8,682 nt of DNA from JBFEYJ01 sp041563315 (GTDB lineage Bacteria > Pseudomonadota > Gammaproteobacteria > Thiohalomonadales > Thiohalomonadaceae). How positions within the stretch are numbered: the first letter of the stretch is position 1; the number at the start of each line of letters is the position of its first letter. Positions 6,254 to 8,682 of the stretch are shown here, piece after piece. The notes below the pieces were generated by a model. The model worked only from the letters and a program-made list of their open reading frames with translations. It was not told where the DNA came from and did no database searches. The position numbers were made by a program, and so were the translations under genes. Where the stretch lies: the NCBI GenBank assembly GCA_041563315.1, contig JBFFNE010000104.1:1-8682 (forward strand). The letters run 5' to 3'.

Positions 6254-6286
6254 CTGTCGTCGAAACAATGAGAAAAATCACGACAG
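6254..6286 (-). promoter_or_regulatory. Stem-loop in the nhaD leader next to the ribosome binding site
   Basis: CTGTCGT (6254-6260) and ACGACAG (6280-6286) form a perfect 7-bp stem around a 19-base loop, ending 1 nt upstream of the AAGGA Shine-Dalgarno of nhaD. If the transcript starts upstream of 6286 the hairpin lies in the leader. I could not place a convincing nhaD promoter, and the sequence does not match a riboswitch I recognise. Confidence 0.35.
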
Positions 6287-6410
6287 TTTACCACATTACC
6301 AAGGCAGTTCTTAATAGAATTCGGGTGATGCGCGCCTTACTGCAGCCGGGGGAGATGCACTAACGTGGCTGGTGAGCGGGTGTGTTTCCTGTTGGGGGGA
6401 GCTACTCCAT

Positions 6411-6432
6411 AACTGGGTACGGATACCCAGTT
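6411..6432. repeat. Perfect 9-bp inverted repeat with CGGA centre
   Basis: AACTGGGTA-CGGA-TACCCAGTT, with no mismatch in nine pairs. No T-run follows on either strand, so it is not a terminator. It lies about 170 bp upstream of nhaD and just upstream of the AT-rich promoter-like stretch of the second small-RNA candidate: a good position for an operator. As plus-strand RNA it would present GGA in a tetraloop, which resembles CsrA/RsmA sites. Confidence 0.45.
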
Positions 6433-6445
6433 GATGCCCAAAGGG

Positions 6446-6478
6446 TTGATTTATCGAAATTCTGACTACAATTATAAG
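6446..6478 (+). promoter_or_regulatory. AT-rich promoter-like stretch before the second small-RNA candidate
   Basis: TTGATT (6446-6451) precedes several possible -10 boxes: TACAAT (6467-6472, 15-base spacer) and TATAAG (6473-6478, with a poor -35 TTTATC at 17 bases). The stretch is the most AT-rich part of the nhaD-dsrA interval. Box spacing is imperfect, so the exact start is uncertain, roughly 6480-6490. Confidence 0.3.
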
Positions 6479-6484
6479 TAATAT

Positions 6485-6575
6485 TCGCTGTCTCTCCTGG
6501 TGGCGTACAGGTCTATCGATCCCTCCCCTGCGCAACTATGCGCAATTTAACCCTGCTGCTGCAGGGTTTTTTTTT
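6485..6575 (+). ncRNA. Second candidate small RNA
   Basis: A perfect intrinsic terminator at 6549-6575 has no gene upstream on its strand, because nhaD points the other way. The transcript it ends must therefore start within the preceding roughly 300 bp, plausibly from the AT-rich stretch at 6446-6478, giving about 90 nt. Inside are a TGCGCA-ACTA-TGCGCA hairpin (6529-6544, 6 bp perfect) and a pyrimidine-rich stretch CCCTCCCC (6521-6528) able to pair with Shine-Dalgarno sequences. The 5' end is a guess. Alternatively this is the leader and attenuator of the once-intact deacetylase gene downstream. Confidence 0.4.
6549..6575 (+). terminator. Perfect intrinsic terminator
   Basis: AACCCTGC-TGCT-GCAGGGTT is an 8-bp perfect stem with a 4-base loop, running straight into a nine-T run (6567-6575). 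It serves plus-strand transcription arising in the 6300-6548 gap. It lies inside the nominal open frame of the deacetylase remnant, showing that the ATG at 6538 is not that gene's real start. Confidence 0.85.
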
Positions 6576-6591
6576 GCTTGCGAGCGGTGGC

Positions 6592-7061
6592 TGTCTTGAG
6601 CCGGCACACCCGGAGAGTCCACAGCGCCTGCGTGCGATCGAGGACCATCTGCTCGCCACAGGCCTCGATTTTGCCCTTCGGCACTACTCGGCGCCCAAGG
6701 CGACACGGAAACAGCTGCTACGGGTTCATGATGCGGATTATGTCGGATCGATCATCGAGCGTGCACCGCAGGAGGGCGTGATTTGGCTCGACCCCGATAC
6801 AGGAATGATGCACATGACCCTGAGCGCCGCACTGCACGCGGCCGGTGTGGTGGTGCTTGTGGTGGACCTGGTTATGGAGGGACGCGCCGCTCAGGCCTTT
6901 TGCTGTTTCAGACCACCGGGTCACCATGCCGAACACAATCGGGCGATGGGATTTTCTCTGAGAACTATCGCGCCGTTAGTTGGATCAATGAAGCGCAAGT
7001 TGTGATCCTCAACACTAAATTGTTCTGGAGACGACATACGCGACAGCAATCACAGCATTAA
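6592..7061 (+). pseudogene. Remnant of a histone deacetylase/AcuC-family deacetylase gene
   Basis: The readable part matches the N-terminal half of bacterial class II histone-deacetylase-like amidohydrolases: HPESPQRLRAIEDHL, LLRVHDADYV, WLDPDTGM, and the active-site histidine pair in FRPPGHHAEHNRAMGF (about 6904-6954). Intact homologues have roughly 300 residues and continue with CLFNN and a zinc-binding DxH; here the frame degrades after GF and stops at 7003-7005. A VVILN stretch in a second frame (about 7000-7014) may be the next beta-strand, implying a frameshift, but all later zinc ligands are missing. The N-terminus is also damaged: an intrinsic terminator sits where the first codons should be. 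No start codon or ribosome binding site of its own is visible. Almost certainly inactive. Confidence 0.75.
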
Positions 7062-7094
7062 TTCCCTTTGCGTTGAGAACTTTTGATTTACCAT

Positions 7095-7120
7095 AAAAAA
7101 GGGCGGCCAATTGACCGCCC
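7095..7120 (-). terminator. Intrinsic terminator of dsrA
   Basis: On the minus strand GGGCGG (7120-7115), an 8-base loop, then CCGCCC (7106-7101) followed by TTTTTT (7100-7095). It starts 23 nt after the dsrA stop, so transcription ends right after dsrA. On the plus strand the same stem is followed only by TCATTTTG and would be weak. Confidence 0.85.
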
Positions 7121-7143
7121 TCATTTTGTCATGAAATGCCGTA

Positions 7144-8388
7144 TCAGGCCTGAGCTTTACGCTCGAACCATTTCTGCGCCTCTTCGTCCCAACCGTCCAT
7201 GCGAATATAGGAGTTGGAGCGCGGGCTGGCGATCATGTTTGGTTCAACCTCCAGGCCGACGCCTTCGAGGAAATTGACCAGACCGATACGCTCGATCATC
7301 TCACCGGTACGCTCGTGCTCGAGCGCGTTCTCGGCAAAGAAATCGATCATATTTCCGGCCAACTCTTCGATCTTCTCGAAGTCCTCGTCAGTTTCCAGTT
7401 TCATGAATGGGACTACTACAGTTCCCATCAGGTCACCGATTTTCAGGGTACGCTTGCCGCCGACAAGAATGCTGGCACCGCGGTCGTCCCCGGGCGAGAG
7501 CGCCTTGTTCATGACGTTCAGGCAGTGCATACAGCGGACACAGCCTTTGTTGTCGACATCGAGGGTATCGTCATCGTTTAGCGACAGGGCATTGGTGGGG
7601 CAACGGCTGATAACGTTGTCGACCACGTACTTGCGACCTTTCGCTTTAACGAAGGCTTTGACCTCCTCCTGATCGACTTTCATATCGTCGCGCCAAGTGC
7701 CAATGACGGAGAAGTCGGCACGGTGGATCGAGTTCATGCAGTCATTGGCACAGCCGGAGACCTTGAACTTGAACTTGTAGGGCAGGGCTGGACGGTGCAT
7801 GTCGTCAAGAAAAGCGTTGACCAGGGTGCGGTGGGTCTTCTGCTCGTCGATGCAGGACTGCTCGCAACGTGCGGCACCGACACAGGACATACCGGTGCGC
7901 ACAGCCGGTCCGGCACCGCCGAGGTCAAAGCCCATTTCATTGAGGGCATCAAAGGCTGGCTGGACATTGTCGGTGGTGCAGCCCTGGAACATGATGTCGC
8001 CGGACTGGCCATGGAAAGCGATCAGGCCTGAGCCGTACTTTTCCCAGATGTCGCAGAACTTGCGCAGGGTGGCGGTATCATAGTGCATCCCGGCCGGTGG
8101 CTGGATACGCAGGGTATGGAACTCAGACGCTGCGGGGAACATGGGCTTCTTGTCTTCGCCCATCAGTTCGGTAAAGCGGGGAATAACGCCACCACCGTAG
8201 CCGACGACACCTACAGTACCGCCCTTCCAGTAACCCTTGCGTGTTTCATAGGAGGTTTCCAGCTGACCCAGTAGGTCAACCATCATGTCGTTGTCATTTG
8301 CCAAACGCTTGAGACCGGTGACAAAGCTCGGCCAGACGCCGCTTTCCAGTTGGTCAAGCATAGGCGTGTCGTGCATTTTTTTAGCCAT
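7144..8388 (-). CDS. dsrA: Dissimilatory sulfite reductase alpha subunit, reverse (sulfur-oxidising) type
   Basis: With DsrB forms the alpha2beta2 siroheme enzyme that, in sulfur oxidisers, runs toward sulfite from sulfane sulfur delivered through DsrC. The protein has 414 residues, close to DsrA of purple sulfur bacteria. It opens with the DsrA signature MLDQLESGVWPSF (10-22). Siroheme-[4Fe-4S] ligands are C169 and C175 (CVGAARC) and C213 and C217 (CANDC). The inserted ferredoxin domain supplies C263, C283, C286 and C289 (RCPTNAL, CVRCMHC). FENALEHERTG-like and GLVNFLEGVGLE regions near the end also fit the oxidative clade. TGAGGAG lies 9 nt before the ATG. Unusually, no dsrB follows: a terminator comes 23 nt after the stop and then a deacetylase remnant. 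The gene has its own promoter upstream and looks monocistronic. Confidence 0.95.
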   Translation of the reverse strand: MAKKMHDTPMLDQLESGVWPSFVTGLKRLANDNDMMVDLLGQLETSYETRKGYWKGGTVGVVGYGGGVIPRFTELMGEDKKPMFPAASEFHTLRIQPPAGMHYDTATLRKFCDIWEKYGSGLIAFHGQSGDIMFQGCTTDNVQPAFDALNEMGFDLGGAGPAVRTGMSCVGAARCEQSCIDEQKTHRTLVNAFLDDMHRPALPYKFKFKVSGCANDCMNSIHRADFSVIGTWRDDMKVDQEEVKAFVKAKGRKYVVDNVISRCPTNALSLNDDDTLDVDNKGCVRCMHCLNVMNKALSPGDDRGASILVGGKRTLKIGDLMGTVVVPFMKLETDEDFEKIEELAGNMIDFFAENALEHERTGEMIERIGLVNFLEGVGLEVEPNMIASPRSNSYIRMDGWDEEAQKWFERKAQA

Positions 8389-8457
8389 CTTAAACTACTC
8401 CTCAGGATGAAAAGGATAGACACATTCCCGGCTTGCACATCCAACTGTTACTACTTC

Positions 8458-8473
8458 CGCCGGACCCCCGACG
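8458..8473 (-). promoter_or_regulatory. Hairpin in the dsrA 5' leader
   Basis: In dsrA mRNA, CGUCGG and CCGGCG pair over 6 bp (one G-U) around a GGGU loop. The predicted leader is about 125 nt, long for a simple promoter-to-gene distance. No known riboswitch is recognised, and no T-run follows, so this is not an obvious attenuator. Confidence 0.35.
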
Positions 8474-8520
8474 CACAGATGATGATGCTTCCGAAGTGCA
8501 GTATGTTGCCACACCCAAGA

Positions 8521-8549
8521 AACATAGTGATTTACTACGGTAATGTCAA
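8521..8549 (-). promoter_or_regulatory. Sigma-70 promoter of dsrA
   Basis: On the minus strand a perfect TTGACA (8549-8544), 17-base spacer, then TATGTT (8526-8521, 4/6). Upstream (8550-8595) the DNA is AT-rich with a T7 tract, like an UP element. Start of transcription would be near 8514, giving a leader of about 125 nt ahead of the dsrA ATG. Confidence 0.65.
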
Positions 8550-8682
8550 TATCTTGATTTGAAACAAAAAAACATATCCTTTATAGGGTTTAAGAGCCAA
8601 CGGTTGTTATGAGTATCGGGGTCGAGTGACGCTCATGCACAGATAACGCTCTGTTGTGGGACTTCCCCAAAGGGTTTTTTTA
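8550..8682. other. Non-coding sequence at the right edge
   Basis: No convincing reading frame on either strand. The part nearest dsrA is AT-rich promoter-upstream DNA. The last bases, CCCAAAGGG followed by TTTTTTT, look like the end of a weak plus-strand terminator, but the stem is only three or four pairs and the window ends there. No tRNA or repeat family is seen. Confidence 0.4.

Noticed and set aside
6241..6294. Upstream nhaD start at 6294
   Set aside because: Adds 18 polar residues before the signal-like segment and uses the Shine-Dalgarno region as coding sequence.
6538..6591. ATG 6538 as start of an intact deacetylase-like protein
   Set aside because: These codons are a perfect terminator hairpin and T-run; similarity to the family begins only after about 6592 and the protein is truncated.
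8350..8562. 70-codon plus-strand open frame over the dsrA start
   Set aside because: Antisense to the dsrA N-terminus, ribosome binding site and promoter; no protein family features.
8650..8682. Possible terminator at the right edge (CCCAAAGGG plus T-run)
   Set aside because: The stem is only three or four pairs, the window ends inside the T-run, and no plus-strand gene precedes it.
1..8682. CRISPR array, insertion sequence or integrase/attachment site
   Set aside because: No spaced direct repeats, transposase or integrase motifs, or terminal inverted repeats were found.

Overview
The window reads as chromosome from a sulfur-oxidising gammaproteobacterium. The order mltD-gloB-yafS-rnhA-dnaQ is the classic gammaproteobacterial block known from E. 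coli. The right end carries dsrA of the reverse (oxidative) dissimilatory sulfite reductase type, as in Chromatiales-like and symbiotic sulfur oxidisers. I cannot name a genus from this sequence alone.

Layout. The minus strand from 1 to 2274 holds gloB (glyoxalase II) followed by mltD (lipoprotein lytic transglycosylase), which runs off the left edge. Diverging from gloB, the plus strand holds a YafS-type methyltransferase, rnhA (coupled to it by an ATGA overlap) and dnaQ (proofreading exonuclease of DNA polymerase III). A 300-base non-coding stretch follows dnaQ (4497-4800). Converging on it from the right is nhaD, a Na+/H+ antiporter (minus strand, 4801-6240). Between nhaD and dsrA lie a second non-coding stretch rich in inverted repeats and a decayed histone-deacetylase-family gene (6592-7061). 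dsrA (minus strand, 7144-8388) has its own promoter upstream and its own terminator directly downstream.

The most interesting part is 4617-4796. It contains, in order, a near-consensus NtrC binding site, a near-consensus sigma-54 -24/-12 promoter at the right distance, and about 80 nt that fold into a 5' hairpin with a UCCU loop, a pyrimidine-rich single strand and a strong intrinsic terminator with eight T. This reads as a nitrogen-regulated (NtrC/RpoN) small RNA. Its unpaired segment can form about 15 base pairs (two G-U, one bulge) with the ribosome binding site of the neighbouring convergent gene nhaD, so nhaD is a candidate target.

Other points worth attention are: dsrA stands alone, without the dsrB that normally follows it; a second possible small RNA ends in a perfect terminator just in front of the deacetylase remnant; and the mltD promoter would start transcription at the A of the ATG, giving a leaderless message, with a perfect inverted repeat between its -35 and -10 boxes.
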